Positions 6,934-16,866 of a stretch of DNA of 64,000 bases are shown piece after piece. The notes under the pieces were generated by a model. It was not told the origin of the DNA. It worked only from the letters and a program-made list of their open reading frames with translations, and searched no databases. Every line of letters starts with the position of its first letter. The first letter of the stretch is position 1. Location: contig LDAQ01000017.1 in assembly GCA_001028025.1 (NCBI GenBank), forward strand, positions 1-64,000, in the 5' to 3' direction. The position numbers and the translations under genes are program-made. The stretch comes from Faecalicatena fissicatena. Lineage in GTDB: Bacteria; Bacillota; Clostridia; Lachnospirales; Lachnospiraceae.

Positions 6934-8310
6934 CTACCGGGGTGTAATCTCCCCTCCGCCATCCAGCTTGACGGTCTTTCCTGCAAGCCAGCTGTTCGCG
7001 CTGTCTGTGCTGTCATAATAAATGTTATATCCTTCTGATTCAATATTACTGCACGACTGATCTACATTCTTCAATACGTTTACATAGGTGTCTCCTGTTA
7101 GTTTCCATTTGGCATCTTCCATCAGGGAGACTTTTATATATTTTCCTTTATTATCGCTGTTAATACTGCCGCTGAAGGTTGAGCCTTCTTTCAGTTTCAG
7201 ATTCACGGTGCTGATCTCATCACAGATTATTCTGCCTTTCAGCTTTTGATCCACTGCAGTCAGTGTGAGGTTCCCCCCGTTGCTTCCCGGGGTTCCCCAG
7301 CTGTTTATATTGTTGCCGGATACTTTGACCAATACATCTCCTTTGTATTTTAACTCTGTATTTTTCAGAATCACATTGGCCTCTGTGTTTGTCACAAAGA
7401 ACATCGGGCCTTCCATTGTAGCTGTCAGCTTTGTATCCTCAGTATTCAGTCGGGAGATTCCTTCCCCGGTGCTGTCAGGGCTGCTCTGATATAACATCAC
7501 GCCGTACTCCCCTGAACCGGAGAGATCACAGCCTCTCAGCGTTACTGTATTGCTGCCTTCTATCATTAGAATCTGGCTTGCATCCGCAGTGCCTTCCAGC
7601 TTTTCAGCAGATATGGTTCCCGCCGCATAAATACATGGACTGCTGGCCCCGGTTGACCGCACGGTACCGCCCTGTACGGACACACTGCCGCTTCCCCGTT
7701 CTGCCGCCACCGGTGAACAGCGGGTGCCACTTGTCGTAATTTCTATGTTTTCTGCCTTAACCTGGCCTCCATATGTAGCATAAATCCCTTTCGAAGAATT
7801 GCCGGAAGTACTGACCTTCACATTATCCGCATGAATAAGCGCTCCCTTTCCGGTTGCAAATACCGCGTTTGCCCCCTCCGCCGCGGATGTAATCTCGCTT
7901 TTACTGATACTGGATTCACTCCCTGCTGTAGTTACAAATACCGCATTCACGCCATAATAATTACTCTCATCTGCACTGGATGTATCTCCTGATTTTGTCA
8001 GCTTCCCTTCTGTCATGGTGAGCGTTCCGCCATTCTCTACCAGAACCGCATTCTGGTTCTCGTCACTTGTGCTGACAGATTCTGATTCCGAGTTCTCACT
8101 CTTCCCATCCACCTGCAGCATACCACTTAACTCAATGCTCCCCTGTGCGTCTTCATCTGCCCGTTCCTCTTGTGGCACTTCAGCCGTTACTTTACCGGAG
8201 TTTACTGTATCTGTCTCTTTGTCTTCGGTTCTCCCCTGATGGCTGCATCCTGTAAATACAAACGACAAAACTGCTATCCCTAAAAATAGCCTTCTAATAC
8301 TCTTTTTCAT
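6934..8310 (-). CDS. Lipoprotein with predicted right-handed beta-helix
   Basis: A 458-residue secreted lipoprotein. A basic start and hydrophobic core end in the lipobox FVFTGC (Cys about residue 22), followed by a charged linker to about residue 60. The rest is a long run of short imperfect repeats rich in S, T, G, N and V, such as GTLTMTEGKLTKSG and GSVSVQGGTVRSTG. This is the rhythm of a parallel beta-helix as in pectate-lyase or adhesin-like folds. No catalytic residues are evident. It is probably anchored on the outer face of the membrane, as an adhesin or carbohydrate-binding protein. Single-gene unit. Confidence 0.85.
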   Translation of the reverse strand: MKKSIRRLFLGIAVLSFVFTGCSHQGRTEDKETDTVNSGKVTAEVPQEERADEDAQGSIELSGMLQVDGKSENSESESVSTSDENQNAVLVENGGTLTMTEGKLTKSGDTSSADESNYYGVNAVFVTTAGSESSISKSEITSAAEGANAVFATGKGALIHADNVKVSTSGNSSKGIYATYGGQVKAENIEITTSGTRCSPVAAERGSGSVSVQGGTVRSTGASSPCIYAAGTISAEKLEGTADASQILMIEGSNTVTLRGCDLSGSGEYGVMLYQSSPDSTGEGISRLNTEDTKLTATMEGPMFFVTNTEANVILKNTELKYKGDVLVKVSGNNINSWGTPGSNGGNLTLTAVDQKLKGRIICDEISTVNLKLKEGSTFSGSINSDNKGKYIKVSLMEDAKWKLTGDTYVNVLKNVDQSCSNIESEGYNIYYDSTDSANSWLAGKTVKLDGGGEITPR

Positions 8311-8469
8311 TCAACCATCCTTTCTGCCCCTTATTACCCCACCATTGTATGAAGAAAATTTGAATACCATGTAGTAGAATTGTGTTTTTTCTGTGAACAG
8401 GAAGTATCTTCCACTATAGCAAAGTGGGCAAGCCCACCTCAACTCCCCATCTCCTTACTCATGAGGGGC

Positions 8470-8516
8470 TTTTTATGATATAGGAAATTCCAGAGGAATT
8501 CCCTATATCATAAAAA
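8470..8516. terminator. Long AT-rich hairpin upstream of the lipoprotein
   Basis: Positions 8470-8484 pair with 8502-8516, and the inner arms 8486-8491 pair with 8495-8500 around a three-base loop. Flanking runs of T and A make it terminator-like in either direction. It follows the ABC-exporter terminator and precedes the lipoprotein leader. Confidence 0.6.
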
Positions 8517-8562
8517 ATCCGGTGCTGCACTGCCCCGCATCTCTTAGCAGTACCGCACCGGT
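8517..8562 (-). terminator. Terminator of the heterodimeric ABC exporter operon
   Basis: CCGGTGC...GCACCGG arms extend to about 15 bases with few mismatches. On the minus strand they are followed by ATTTTTTAT, a standard intrinsic terminator, about 45 bases after the last exporter stop codon. Confidence 0.8.
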
Positions 8563-8605
8563 TCCTGTTTTCTTTGTTTTCCTTATACTATTGCACAGCC
8601 TGTTA

Positions 8606-10348
8606 TCAGTGCGCAAACTGGCTTTCATAAAGATTCTTATAAAACCCGCCGACTCTGAGCAGCTCTTCATGATTCCCCTGCTCTATAATATTTCCGTCTT
8701 TCATTACCAGAATAACATCCGCTTCCCGTATCGTGGACAGACGGTGGGCTACAATAAAGCTGGTCCGCCCTTCCATCATCTTCTGAAATGCTTCCTGTAT
8801 CTTAATTTCCGTTCTTGTATCAATCGAGGAGGTCGCCTCATCCAGAATCAGCATGGGCGGCAGGTTCAGCATAACCCTTGCGATACAAAGCAGCTGCTTC
8901 TGCCCCTGGGAAAGGTTGCCGCCTTCTTCCTGAATAAAGGTATCGTATCCGTCTTTCATCCGCTTAATAAAACCATGTGCATGGGCCGCCTTTGCAGCGG
9001 CTATGATATCTTCCCGCGGAGTATTCGGACGACCATAGGCAATGTTCTCCTCAACAGTCCCCGATTTCAGCCAAGTTTCCTGCAGCACCATGCCATAGTT
9101 TGCCCGCAGGCTGTCCCTTGTTACTTCACGGATATCATGTCCGCTCAGAATAATCTGCCCCGCATCCACATCGTAGAACCTCATCAGAAGGTTAATCAGA
9201 GTTGTCTTCCCGCAGCCGGTAGGCCCCACAATTGCAATCTTCTGGCCCGGTTTTACTTCCAGCTTCAGATGCTCCAGCAGAGTAACCTCCTTCTTATAGG
9301 AAAACGAAACATCCTCAAGCTTCAGACTCCCGTCCGCCTGCCCCATCGCGGCGGCATCCGGGTCATCCGGGATCTCCGGAGTCTCTTCGATAAAATCAAA
9401 AACCCGCTTCGCACATGCAAATGCATTCTGCAGCTCCGTTACCACGCTGGATATCTCGTTAAAGGGCTTTGTATACTGATTAGCATAACTCAGAAAACAG
9501 GACAGCTGCCCGACGGAGATCGCCCCGCTTATAGCCGTAAATGCTCCGACGATACCGACTCCCGCATACACAAGCCCGTTGACAAACCTTGTACTGGGAT
9601 TCGTAATGGAGGAGAAAAAGATGGCCTTCAGGCTTACTTCCTGCAGCTTGCCATTGATCTCGTCAAACCGGTCCAGAGCCCGTTCCCCGTAGCCGAATGC
9701 CTGGACAACCTTCTGATTGCCGACCATTTCATCTACCAGTGACGTCATCTTGGCCCGCGCCTCGGACTGCGCCCTGAACATCGTATACGTTCTCTTTGCA
9801 ATAAAGCTGGCTACAAAAAGGGACAGAGGCGTAATCAGAACGACAACAAGTGAGATTTTTACATTAATGGACAGCATAAAGATCAGCGTACCGACAATCG
9901 TCACGATCCCCGTAAACAGCTGTGTAAATCCCATCAGCAGACCGTCTGAGAACTGTTCCACATCCGTAATAATCCTGCTGATCGTCTCGCCGTACTGATG
10001 GCTGTCAATGTATCTTAAAGGAAGAATCTCCAGCTGCGCAAAGGCACGGGTCCTCACATCTTTTACAACACGGTAGGTAATCGTATTATTGCACAGATTC
10101 ATGAGCCACTGTGCCGCACTTGTAATAAATATAACCACAGCCAGGATTTTCAGGATATAAAAAATAGAATCAAAATCCACCTGACCGGTTCCTATAATAT
10201 CATCAATTGCATTTCCCGTAAGTATCGGTGCGTACAGCGTCAGGGCAACCGATATTACCGCAAAGACCAGTGAGAGTGCCAGGTAGTGCAGGTAGGGTTT
10301 TATGAAACGCAGAATCTTCTTAACAGTACCGTCATTTCTTCGTGACAT
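8606..10348 (-). CDS. ABC exporter half-transporter with canonical ATP site (MdlB/BmrD-like)
   Basis: Fused membrane and ATPase subunit of 580 residues. Six helices fill about residues 1-310. The ATPase domain has Walker A GPTGCGKTTL, Q-loop, signature NLSQGQKQL, Walker B MLILDEATSSID with the catalytic Glu, and H-loop FIVAHRLSTI. It works as a heterodimer with the product of the gene just upstream (one-base gap). I chose the ATG at 10348, after AGGAGG; the longer frame to 10510 lies inside the upstream gene. The likely role is multidrug or lipid/peptide export. Confidence 0.94.
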   Translation of the reverse strand: MSRRNDGTVKKILRFIKPYLHYLALSLVFAVISVALTLYAPILTGNAIDDIIGTGQVDFDSIFYILKILAVVIFITSAAQWLMNLCNNTITYRVVKDVRTRAFAQLEILPLRYIDSHQYGETISRIITDVEQFSDGLLMGFTQLFTGIVTIVGTLIFMLSINVKISLVVVLITPLSLFVASFIAKRTYTMFRAQSEARAKMTSLVDEMVGNQKVVQAFGYGERALDRFDEINGKLQEVSLKAIFFSSITNPSTRFVNGLVYAGVGIVGAFTAISGAISVGQLSCFLSYANQYTKPFNEISSVVTELQNAFACAKRVFDFIEETPEIPDDPDAAAMGQADGSLKLEDVSFSYKKEVTLLEHLKLEVKPGQKIAIVGPTGCGKTTLINLLMRFYDVDAGQIILSGHDIREVTRDSLRANYGMVLQETWLKSGTVEENIAYGRPNTPREDIIAAAKAAHAHGFIKRMKDGYDTFIQEEGGNLSQGQKQLLCIARVMLNLPPMLILDEATSSIDTRTEIKIQEAFQKMMEGRTSFIVAHRLSTIREADVILVMKDGNIIEQGNHEELLRVGGFYKNLYESQFAH

Positions 10349-10349
10349 T

Positions 10350-12098
10350 CTAGCCCACCTCCTCTCTGGAAAGCTGCGAATAACAGATCTCCTGATATAC
10401 CTGGCAGCTTCCAAGCAGCTCTTTGTGCGTACCGCAGCCCGCAATCTCCCCATCATCCAGAACAATGATCCGGTCCGCATACATAATAGAAGCTGCCCGC
10501 TGGGATACAATAAATACGGTCATCCCTGACGTATCCTCCTTGAGCGCCCTGCGCAGCCTGGAATCCGTGGCAAAATCAAGCGCCGATGCACTGTCATCCA
10601 ATATCAGTACCTGGGGCTGCCTCACCAGTGCCCTTGCAATCGTAAGCCGCTGCCTCTGCCCGCCGGAAAGATTCTTGCCCCCCTCACTGACTATGGTATC
10701 CAGCCCTTCCGGCTTATTTTCTACAATCTCCAGTGCCTGAGCCGTCTTCAGAGCGCTTCTGATCTCTTCATCCGAGGCATCTTCTTTTCCCATCTTCATG
10801 TTTTCCCGGATGGTCCCATGAAACAGGACCGCCTTCTGCGGAACAACACCGATTGCCTCCCGCAGAACGCCGAGCTCCCACGCCTTCACATCCGTGCCGT
10901 TCACACATACAGCACCCTTGCTGACATCATAAAAACGAGGGATCAGATTCACAAGCGTGGATTTACCGCAGCCTGTTCCCCCAATAATTCCTATAGTCTC
11001 GCCCACTTCTGCGCTGAAAGAAATGTGTGACAGTGCCGGTGCCTGGCTTCCCTCATAAAAAAAGGTGACATCCTGCATCGTAACCCGCGGAAGAGGATCC
11101 GTACCAAAAACGTTTTTTCCGCCTTTCTGTGCGTTTTCTGGACCATCCGTAATTCCGGGTTTCAGATCAAATACTTCATTGATTCTGCCTGCAGAAGCCA
11201 TCGCTTTCGTAAAAGAGACGATCAGGTTGGCAAGCGCCACCAGAGCCAGCAGTATCTGAGTCATGTAGTTCACAAGCGCAATCACTTCCCCCTGCTTGAT
11301 CCTGCCCGCTTCCACAGCACCCCCGCCGTACCAGACAACTGCAATAATGCCCAGATTTACAAGTACATAGGTCATCGGATTCAAAAGAGCGGAAATCTTT
11401 CCTACAAGCTGCTGATACCGCATCAGCCTGCTGCTCTTTTCCTCAAACTCCTCTTTTTCCTGATTCTGTGTCCTAAATGCCCTGATCACACGAATCCCGG
11501 CCAGATTCTCACGGGTGGAAAGCAGAACCTGATCCAGGCTTTTCTGGACATTTTTATACAGAGGAATCGTGAGCATCATAATGCCATATATTACAAGAGA
11601 CATTACAGGCACCGTGATTAAAAATATAACCGCCACTTTCACATCAATGGTAAAGGACATAATCATTGCCCCCACAACGATGAACGGGGAACGCAGAAAC
11701 AGTCTGAGCACCAGATTCACCCCCGACTGCACCTGGTTAATGTCGCTTGTCATACGCACAACCAGCGTGGAGCTGCCTGCCTTGTCGATCTCTGCATAGG
11801 ACAGCAGGCCGATATGACGGAACAGTTCATGCCGCAGTCCGGTTCCGAATCCAACCGCCGCTTTGGCCGCAAAATACTGTGCCAACAGTGAACAGCCAAG
11901 CCCCAGCACGCCGAACACCACGAGAACCGCACCCATTTTCCATATATATGGTACATTCCGGTACCGGATGCCCACATCAATAATCTGTGCCATAATCAGG
12001 GGCACAATCAGTTCAAACGCAGCTTCGAGCAGTTTAAACAGCGGCCCTACAATACTTTCTTTCTTATAACCGTTCAGAAACGGCAGTAATCTTCTCAC
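10350..12098 (-). CDS. ABC exporter half-transporter with degenerate ATP site (MdlA/BmrC-like)
   Basis: Partner half-transporter of 582 residues with six N-terminal helices and a C-terminal ATPase domain. Walker A GGTGCGKSTL and signature LSGGQRQR are intact. Walker B ends LILDDSASALD, with Asp in place of the catalytic Glu, and the H-loop reads VSQRAAS, with Gln in place of His. This is the asymmetric pattern of heterodimeric exporters such as BmrCD and TM287/288. The start is the GTG at 12098, eight bases after GGAGG; the upstream in-frame start at 12149 has no site. Confidence 0.93.
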   Translation of the reverse strand: MRRLLPFLNGYKKESIVGPLFKLLEAAFELIVPLIMAQIIDVGIRYRNVPYIWKMGAVLVVFGVLGLGCSLLAQYFAAKAAVGFGTGLRHELFRHIGLLSYAEIDKAGSSTLVVRMTSDINQVQSGVNLVLRLFLRSPFIVVGAMIMSFTIDVKVAVIFLITVPVMSLVIYGIMMLTIPLYKNVQKSLDQVLLSTRENLAGIRVIRAFRTQNQEKEEFEEKSSRLMRYQQLVGKISALLNPMTYVLVNLGIIAVVWYGGGAVEAGRIKQGEVIALVNYMTQILLALVALANLIVSFTKAMASAGRINEVFDLKPGITDGPENAQKGGKNVFGTDPLPRVTMQDVTFFYEGSQAPALSHISFSAEVGETIGIIGGTGCGKSTLVNLIPRFYDVSKGAVCVNGTDVKAWELGVLREAIGVVPQKAVLFHGTIRENMKMGKEDASDEEIRSALKTAQALEIVENKPEGLDTIVSEGGKNLSGGQRQRLTIARALVRQPQVLILDDSASALDFATDSRLRRALKEDTSGMTVFIVSQRAASIMYADRIIVLDDGEIAGCGTHKELLGSCQVYQEICYSQLSREEVG

Positions 12099-12133
12099 GC
12101 TTTTTTCCTCCAAGTCCGTTATATTGCACGACT

Positions 12134-12164
12134 GTATTGTAACAGACAATACCTTTACTGTAAA
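12134..12164 (-). promoter_or_regulatory. Promoter with GTATTGT dyad, ABC exporter operon
   Basis: Minus strand TTTACA (12159-12164), a 17-base spacer and TACAAT (12136-12141). A perfect dyad GTATTGT-N5-ACAATAC at 12134-12152 covers the -10, in the style of a MarR or TetR site. No regulator gene is adjacent. Confidence 0.75.
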
Positions 12165-12210
12165 TGTTTCCCATTATTCATTTTTTGAGCACGAATTCCC
12201 TATAAAAGTA

Positions 12211-12257
12211 TTGACTTTTTAACGCCAAAAGAATATTGTATTAGTTAAGTAATACAA
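12211..12257 (+). promoter_or_regulatory. Promoter and dyad operator of the MacAB-like operon
   Basis: TTGACT (12211-12216), a 17-base spacer and TATTGT (12234-12239). The perfect dyad TTGTATTA-GTTAAG-TAATACAA at 12236-12257 overlaps the -10. Half-sites, spacer length and placement match the dyad before the NatAB-like operon (5264-5285), which implies one shared regulator. Confidence 0.8.
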
Positions 12258-12290
12258 GTTGCATTATACTAAATCATGGAGGGATGATTC

Positions 12291-12992
12291 ATGGAACCAC
12301 TCATTAAAGTTGAGAACATACATAAAATCTACAATCCCGGCGAAAACGAGGTGCGAGCACTGGACGGCATAGATCTGGAAATCGGAAAAGGTGAATTTGT
12401 CGCAATCATAGGCCACTCAGGTTCCGGCAAGTCCACACTGATGAACATGCTGGGCTGTCTTGACGTCCCCTCTTCAGGAAATTACTTTCTGAACGGACAC
12501 GATGTTTCCAAACTGACAGATAACCAGCTGTCAGATATCCGGAATAAAGAAATCGGCTTCATATTCCAGGGCTTTAACCTGATCACCAATCTCGATGCAG
12601 TGGAAAATGTAGAGCTGCCGCTGATCTACCGCGGACTGGGCAAACAGAAACGTCGCAAGATAGCGGTCGAAGCGCTGAATAAGGTCGGACTTGGCACGCG
12701 TATGAAACATAAGCCAAGCGAGCTTTCCGGAGGACAGCAGCAGAGGGTTGCCGTAGCACGTGCGATTGCTGCACAGCCGCCGATCGTACTGGCAGATGAA
12801 CCAACCGGTAACCTGGACACTAAATCCACCAAAGAAATCATGGAGATTCTAAAGGGCCTCCACAGGGGCGGCCGAACCGTCATCATCATCACTCACGATG
12901 ACGAGATCGCCCAGCAGGTCAAAAGAGTTGTCCGCATCGTTGACGGACGTATAGAAGATGATTATCTGAACGAAGAAAGGGAAGGGGCATAA
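12291..12992 (+). CDS. ABC transporter ATPase, MacB/LolD type
   Basis: ATPase of 233 residues with Walker [16 protein letters not shown], signature [15 protein letters not shown], Walker [13 protein letters not shown] and H-loop THDDEIA. The [13 protein letters not shown] stretch is typical of the MacB/LolD/FtsE-like group. It heads an operon with a membrane-fusion protein and an FtsX-type permease, a type I-independent tripartite exporter for peptides or antimicrobials. GGAGGG precedes the ATG. Confidence 0.95.
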   Translation: MEPLIKVENIHKIYNPGENEVRALDGIDLEIGKGEFVAIIGHSGSGKSTLMNMLGCLDVPSSGNYFLNGHDVSKLTDNQLSDIRNKEIGFIFQGFNLITNLDAVENVELPLIYRGLGKQKRRKIAVEALNKVGLGTRMKHKPSELSGGQQQRVAVARAIAAQPPIVLADEPTGNLDTKSTKEIMEILKGLHRGGRTVIIITHDDEIAQQVKRVVRIVDGRIEDDYLNEEREGA

Positions 12993-12993
12993 T

Positions 12994-14730
12994 ATGTTTT
13001 CCAAAAAGAAAAAAGAACAGGATGAAATTTTAGACACCATTGATACAGATCTCATGGATGAAGACAATCTTTCCGGAGAAGATTCCTATGAGCTGGAGGA
13101 TGCCGGGGCAGCGAAACCGCCCAAGAAAAAACTTCCCGCCTGGGTCATCATCCCGGTGATTGCAGTTCTGGGGATCATTATCTTTGCCGCTTCCAAGCTC
13201 TCCGCAAGCAGCAGCAAAACACAGGCAGCTTCCCTGCAGGTAGCGGAAGTTACAACAGGCAATATCAAAGAAATCTACAATGCAAGTGGTAAGATTGAGA
13301 GTGAGAACACCAAAACCTACTATTCACCCGTCACAGCACCTGTTGCCATCTGCAATGCCACTGTAGGTAATACCGTAAAGGTCGGGGATCTTCTGGTGAG
13401 TTTTGACACCACCAACCTGGAGCGTGACAACCAGCAGGCACAGCTGAGCCTGCAGTCCAGCCTGAACGCATCACAGGCAACAAAAGCACAGAATGCCAAA
13501 GCCATTGACGCAGCAAATGCAGCATCTGCCCAGGCTGCAGACCAGGCCAACAGGCTGGCAGATAAGGTCAATGACCTTGCAGCCCAGGTCGATGCCGCCT
13601 ATGCACAGTATCAGGCGAATCAGCAGGCGGCAGATGCCGCTGCACCGGAGCAGGCACGCCTGCAGAAGATTGTGGCTGAGCAGAATGAAATCATCAAGAC
13701 CAATCAGGCAGTGATTGATGAGATAAACACCAACTACGCAGGACGCCGCGGCGACCTGGATGCCGCACTGGCAAAACCGGAAGATCAAAGAGATGCTAAC
13801 GATACCGCTGTGATCAAAGCTTTACAGCCGGTTTTTGAAAAATACGATAAAGCCGCAGAAGCCGTTGAAAAAGCACAGCAGGAAATCGACAAGGCAACAC
13901 CAGGTATCAACAACACTCCTGTAGATGATGCCGGCTACGCAGCCCTGAAAGCACAGTACGATGCAGCTTACGCAGAATGGGAGGCTGCCTACAACGCAGC
14001 CAACACTTCAGCCTCACAAGCCGGTATGTCCTCCGCAGAACTGGCGAACCTGGATATCAGTGACAATCTTGCAGAGCTCACGGCTCTGACACCTGCCGAA
14101 CTGGTGGAAAAAGGCCGCGAGGGTATGAAAGCCGACATGGACGGCGTAATTGCATCCGTAGATGCGCTGCAGTCCAATACCGCAACACAGGGCATGGCAA
14201 TGTTCACCATCGCCAGCACAGAAAAAGTCCGCGTGAAGATCGAAGTCTCCCCGGATGACTATGAGAAAATGAAAGTCGGTAATGAGGCCACAATCACTGT
14301 AGGCAATTACAAATACGAAGGAAAACTGACAAAAGTAAATAAAATAGCCATTAACAATGCAAAAGGAAATCCGATCATCGGCGCAGAAATCCATATTGAT
14401 AATCCGGATGAGAACCTCTGCATCGGCGCCACCGCCAAAATCACAATGACAGTCGCTGAAGCCAATAATGTACTCGTTGTTCCGACAGAAGTAATCAACA
14501 CCTCTTCTGAAGGCGATTTCGTCTACGTAATCGAGAACGGTGTTGTAAAGAAAAAACCAGTTGAACTGGGCACTGCTTCCACTACTCAGATCGAGGTCAC
14601 AAGTGGTCTGAAGAAGGGCGACAAAGTTGTAAATGATCTGAATGTAGATATTGAAGATGGTATGAAGGCAATCGCAGCACCGGCAAAGAATACGGATTCC
14701 GCTGACGGCGCAGACATGGTGAAAGAATAG
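12994..14730 (+). CDS. Membrane-fusion (HlyD/MacA-like) exporter subunit
   Basis: Adaptor protein of 578 residues, clearly longer than usual. An acidic cytoplasmic N-terminus leads to one helix (about residues 47-66), then the first half of the lipoyl-like domain (about 80-140). A long Ala/Gln-rich coiled-coil hairpin follows (about 150-340), with many AQxA and heptad-like repeats. The second lipoyl half and beta-barrel domain follow (about 370-560), including [18 protein letters not shown] and [10 protein letters not shown]. In a Gram-positive cell it would project through the wall and link to the MacB-like permease. It begins two bases after the ATPase stop. Confidence 0.92.
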   Translation: MFSKKKKEQDEILDTIDTDLMDEDNLSGEDSYELEDAGAAKPPKKKLPAWVIIPVIAVLGIIIFAASKLSASSSKTQAASLQVAEVTTGNIKEIYNASGKIESENTKTYYSPVTAPVAICNATVGNTVKVGDLLVSFDTTNLERDNQQAQLSLQSSLNASQATKAQNAKAIDAANAASAQAADQANRLADKVNDLAAQVDAAYAQYQANQQAADAAAPEQARLQKIVAEQNEIIKTNQAVIDEINTNYAGRRGDLDAALAKPEDQRDANDTAVIKALQPVFEKYDKAAEAVEKAQQEIDKATPGINNTPVDDAGYAALKAQYDAAYAEWEAAYNAANTSASQAGMSSAELANLDISDNLAELTALTPAELVEKGREGMKADMDGVIASVDALQSNTATQGMAMFTIASTEKVRVKIEVSPDDYEKMKVGNEATITVGNYKYEGKLTKVNKIAINNAKGNPIIGAEIHIDNPDENLCIGATAKITMTVAEANNVLVVPTEVINTSSEGDFVYVIENGVVKKKPVELGTASTTQIEVTSGLKKGDKVVNDLNVDIEDGMKAIAAPAKNTDSADGADMVKE

Positions 14731-14759
14731 ACGGACTGATTGAGAAAAGAGGACATAAT

Positions 14760-15998
14760 ATGGGACAATTTTTAGAATATGTAAAAATGGCTCTTGATAA
14801 TATCCGTTCCAATAAAGGCCGTTCCTTTCTTACGATGCTGGGTATCATCATAGGCATCACATCTGTCGTCACCATCGTTTCCATAGGAAACGGTCTGAAA
14901 AAAGATGTGGTCGATGCCTCAAACGAGCAGAACAACACAGTAACCATACAGGCAAACACAGACGAAGTTTCAGATCCGAACTGTATCACAGGGGAAGATA
15001 TTTCCTTTCTGAAGACTTCACTCAGTGATTCTGTGCAGAGCGTGTCCGGCTATACAGCAACACTTGGCTCCATCACAACCCGAAAGGGTAAATTTGACGC
15101 CTATGTCGGACTCACTACCCCGGATTATGAGAATGCACAATACCAGGATCCCCTGGTAAAAGGAAGTTATTTTACGGATAATGATGTTGCAAATGCCAAC
15201 AAAGTGTGCGTCATTAACGAACTGACGGCAATCTATTTATTCGGAAATACAGATGTCGTCGGAATGACAATTGAACTGCAGGTTGACAGCAGTATCCAGA
15301 ATGTGAATATTATCGGCATCCGGGAAACGACGCAGGAAATGATGGAAGCAGAAAAGCAGTACATTGCAATGGGAATGGATAAGAGCATTTCCCTTGAGAT
15401 GCCTTACACCGTATCCACGGACCTTGGCACTCCGGTAGAAGCATTCTCCTCCATCTCCATCACTGCATATGACAAGGACCAGGCCGCCAGGATCGCCAAA
15501 AGTGCCGTACAAATATTGAACTCCAGACATCAGAATCTTGGTGACACACCGTTCATCCAGCAGAAGCCTATGGACTTCTCTGATATGTTTGGCTCCATTA
15601 TGGACGGGGTAACCGCATTCGTCGCACTGGTAGCAGGTATCTCACTGATTGTCGGCGGTATCGGGGTTATGAATATCATGCTGGTATCCGTCACAGAACG
15701 TACACGGGAGATCGGTATCCGCAAGGCCCTGGGAGCCAAGACAGGTTCCATCATCGCCCAGTTCCTCTGCGAATCCGCAATCATTTCCGGAATGGGAGGA
15801 ATCATCGGCATCATACTAGGCGCCGGGCTCACTGCCCTGATCAGCGCTCTTGGAATCGGAGGGATCAAAGCCCAGCTCTCCTTCCCGGCGATTCTCATAG
15901 CAACCATCTTCTCCTGCAGCGTAGGAATTGTATTTGGTATCTATCCTGCAAGAAAAGCCGCCAGACTCAGCCCGATCGAGGCGCTCAGACGTATGTAG
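14760..15998 (+). CDS. FtsX/MacB-type exporter permease
   Basis: Permease of 412 residues with the MacB layout: helix 1 near residues 20-42 ([16 protein letters not shown]), an extracytoplasmic MacB-like core domain (about 45-270), then three C-terminal helices. The FtsX signature [20 protein letters not shown] lies between helices 2 and 3, and the protein ends [18 protein letters not shown] precedes the start. It completes the tripartite exporter encoded by the two upstream genes. Confidence 0.95.
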   Translation: MGQFLEYVKMALDNIRSNKGRSFLTMLGIIIGITSVVTIVSIGNGLKKDVVDASNEQNNTVTIQANTDEVSDPNCITGEDISFLKTSLSDSVQSVSGYTATLGSITTRKGKFDAYVGLTTPDYENAQYQDPLVKGSYFTDNDVANANKVCVINELTAIYLFGNTDVVGMTIELQVDSSIQNVNIIGIRETTQEMMEAEKQYIAMGMDKSISLEMPYTVSTDLGTPVEAFSSISITAYDKDQAARIAKSAVQILNSRHQNLGDTPFIQQKPMDFSDMFGSIMDGVTAFVALVAGISLIVGGIGVMNIMLVSVTERTREIGIRKALGAKTGSIIAQFLCESAIISGMGGIIGIILGAGLTALISALGIGGIKAQLSFPAILIATIFSCSVGIVFGIYPARKAARLSPIEALRRM

Positions 15999-16106
15999 GA
16001 ACAACTTTTTATATATGAAACAGGTAATCCTGCGCGTTCCAACAAAGAAAGCGTATGATTCTATACAACTTAACTATTAATTTTCTAAAACGAGGAGGGT
16101 TTTTAC

Positions 16107-16484
16107 ATGCAGAAACGAAGCAAACTTTTAAAAGTAATATCTATCATCCTGATTGTAATCGGCGCACTGTCCCTGCTGTCAGGCATTGCCGCCATCGCTA
16201 TGAGCTCAACAATGGCTGCTACTTATGAAGCAATGGGTATTCAGGCACCAACTACATCCAGCTATATAATCACGATCGTTGGCTCCCTGATTATTATAGT
16301 ATCCGGCATCATAGGTGTTGCCTCAAAGTCCAAAGCAGTAGTGTTGATTATGGGAATAATCCTGGCTGCTTACTATGTAATTAATATCATTATAGCTATT
16401 ATGACAACAGGGTTCTCGGCATTCAGCCTGGTAGGACTGATCTGGCCGCTGCTGTATCTCTGGGGATGGTATCTTTCGGAGTAA
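16107..16484 (+). CDS. Small four-helix membrane protein
   Basis: A 125-residue, very hydrophobic protein with a basic N-terminus and helices at about 9-31, 50-70, 75-97 and 100-121. AGGAGG lies upstream. It could share the exporter operon's transcript (108-base gap) or be separate. No family recognised with confidence (DUF4064-like in appearance). Giant palindrome copy 2 starts 28 bases after its stop. Confidence 0.75.
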   Translation: MQKRSKLLKVISIILIVIGALSLLSGIAAIAMSSTMAATYEAMGIQAPTTSSYIITIVGSLIIIVSGIIGVASKSKAVVLIMGIILAAYYVINIIIAIMTTGFSAFSLVGLIWPLLYLWGWYLSE

Positions 16485-16511
16485 CGAGAGTTTTTGGGGA
16501 AGAATGGGGAC

Positions 16512-16803
16512 GCCAGGCGGAGTGTGAGCCGCAGGCCTTCCTGCCTGTAAGGTGGGTTTAAAATCCTGACCGCTTAACGAAGAAGTTCTAATAGAGCCAG
16601 AGGCGCTCAGAAGGGAACATCCGACATGCAACGAGAAAGCTGATGCTTTCTCGTCTTAGGTCGGAATGAAACTTGATTTTGGAAAATCAAGTTTCATCCC
16701 TTCTGAGCGCCTCTGGCTCTATAAGAACTTCTAATCGTCCGCTCTAAGGCGTTTTAAACCCACCTTACAGGCAGGAAGGCCTGCGGCTCACACTCCGCCT
16801 GGC
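16512..16803 (+). repeat. Giant palindromic element copy 2
   Basis: The outer arms 16512-16563 and 16752-16803 pair perfectly over 52 bases. An internal loop containing GACCGCTTAACG (5') and CGTCCGCTCTAAGG (3') follows. The inner stem 16581-16616/16697-16732 pairs at 35 of 36 positions, with A-A mismatches at 16590/16723 and, at the stem end, 16580/16733. The cap has a motif hairpin 16621-16664 (ATGCAA, stem, CTGATG, stem, TCTTAG) and then a plain hairpin (16666-16697). Sense orientation equals that of the gene ending 28 bases upstream. Confidence 0.92.
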
Positions 16804-16866
16804 TGGCTCATCCGATCGGCAGGAAATACGCGTTCCTCGGTTGGGATCCCGGACGGGTGTGGCGGG

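Noticed and set aside
8522..9742. A 406-residue plus-strand open frame opposite the ABC exporter
   Set aside because: It runs antisense to a well-supported ABC half-transporter with all ATPase motifs, has no plausible ribosome site, and its protein has no recognisable pattern.
16512..16803. Ordinary intrinsic terminator
   Set aside because: The structure is far too long, has conserved internal loops and lacks a downstream T-run.
16512..16803. Retron or CRISPR component
   Set aside because: No reverse transcriptase, Cas gene or repeat-spacer array was seen anywhere in the window.
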